This document shows, one piece after another, positions 63,678-64,000 of a DNA stretch of 64,000 bases. This DNA comes from Eriocheir sinensis (taxonomy: Eukaryota; Arthropoda; Malacostraca; Decapoda; Varunidae). A model generated the notes under the pieces. The model was not told the DNA's origin, did not search any database, and saw nothing but the letters and a program-made list of their open reading frames with translations. Within the stretch, counting starts at the first letter, position 1. Each line of letters begins with the position of its first letter. The stretch is from NCBI RefSeq assembly GCF_024679095.1, contig NW_026110552.1, forward strand, positions 620,001 to 684,000. The letters run 5' to 3'. The translations under genes were made by a program, and so were the position numbers.

Positions 63678-64000
63678 ATATATATTTTTATTGATATTTG
63701 CGTTATTTATGTGTATTTTGTATATGTTTTTTCATAGAAATCTACACTATTTTATTGGTATTTTGTCTATTTATTTTGATACGTATTACATGATTATTTG
63801 TGTATTTTTTACATTTTTTTATACGTATTTACATTATTTAATGTGTATTTTGTTTATATATTTTTATACAAATTTACAATATTATATGTGTATTGGATAG
63901 GTATTTTGATACAAATTTACATTACTTTATGTATTTTGTATATATATTTCAATTCAAATTTAGCTTATTTTATGTGTATTTTGTATATCTATTTATTTTA
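63678..64000 (+). repeat. 45-bp AT satellite, plus block to window end
   Basis: Matches 60876-61205 and 32020-32345. The array runs off the end of the window. Confidence 0.9.

Overview
This window is almost entirely one AT-rich tandem satellite. No protein-coding gene can be supported on either strand. The only sequence that is clearly not satellite is an 884-bp solo-LTR-like insertion (19612-20495) and a 328-bp tRNA-derived SINE with a poly(A) tail (34853-35180). A SINE and an LTR inside a large satellite field point to a nuclear eukaryotic genome, most likely an animal, in heterochromatin (pericentromeric, subtelomeric or similar). I cannot name the species, and I do not recognise the satellite family.

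The basic unit is about 45 bp. On its T-rich strand it starts TTTTATGTGTATTTTG, has a TATATATA core, and ends ACAAATTTACATTA. I use '+' where the T-rich strand is the top strand and '-' where it is the bottom strand. Diagnostic monomer variants (ending CACATTC, CGTATTTACTTCA, AGAAATCTACGTTA, GAAACAAATTTACATTG, CGATTTTACATTA and others) recur in a fixed order and define a 16-monomer higher-order repeat of about 713 bp, for example 6677-7390. Larger layers sit on top of this: a 1,037-bp (about 23-monomer) tandem unit, a 3.0-3.4-kb unit repeated head to tail from about 32.6 to 49.6 kb in an alternating A/B pattern (a dimer of about 6.7 kb), and segmental copies of 2-5.5 kb lying far apart in direct or inverted orientation.

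Layout. 1-19611: alternating '-' and '+' satellite blocks, with (AT)n runs at 11422-11543 and 17189-17347. 19612-20495: solo LTR in minus orientation, flanked by CACA. 20496-34852: satellite; 20496-23905 completes a second copy of 1-5525, and 31405-34735 is an inverted copy of about 2275-5525. 34853-35180: SINE. 35181-49617: one uninterrupted '+' block carrying the 3.2-3.4-kb units, with an (AT)n run at 49011-49125. 49618-64000: a mosaic of short '-' and '+' blocks, including a near-complete direct copy of 27703-32632 at 56562-61491 and of 15938-18035 at 61492-63545, with an (AT)n run at 62737-62856.

Many long open reading frames occur, but they are a by-product of the satellite. The T-rich strand consensus contains no stop trinucleotide in any frame, and 45 bp is exactly 15 codons, so frames stay open over many monomers and encode Phe/Tyr/Ile-rich 15-residue repeats. 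The sequence tells a story of satellite amplification, inversion and segmental exchange, followed by rare retroelement insertions whose empty sites survive in sister copies.
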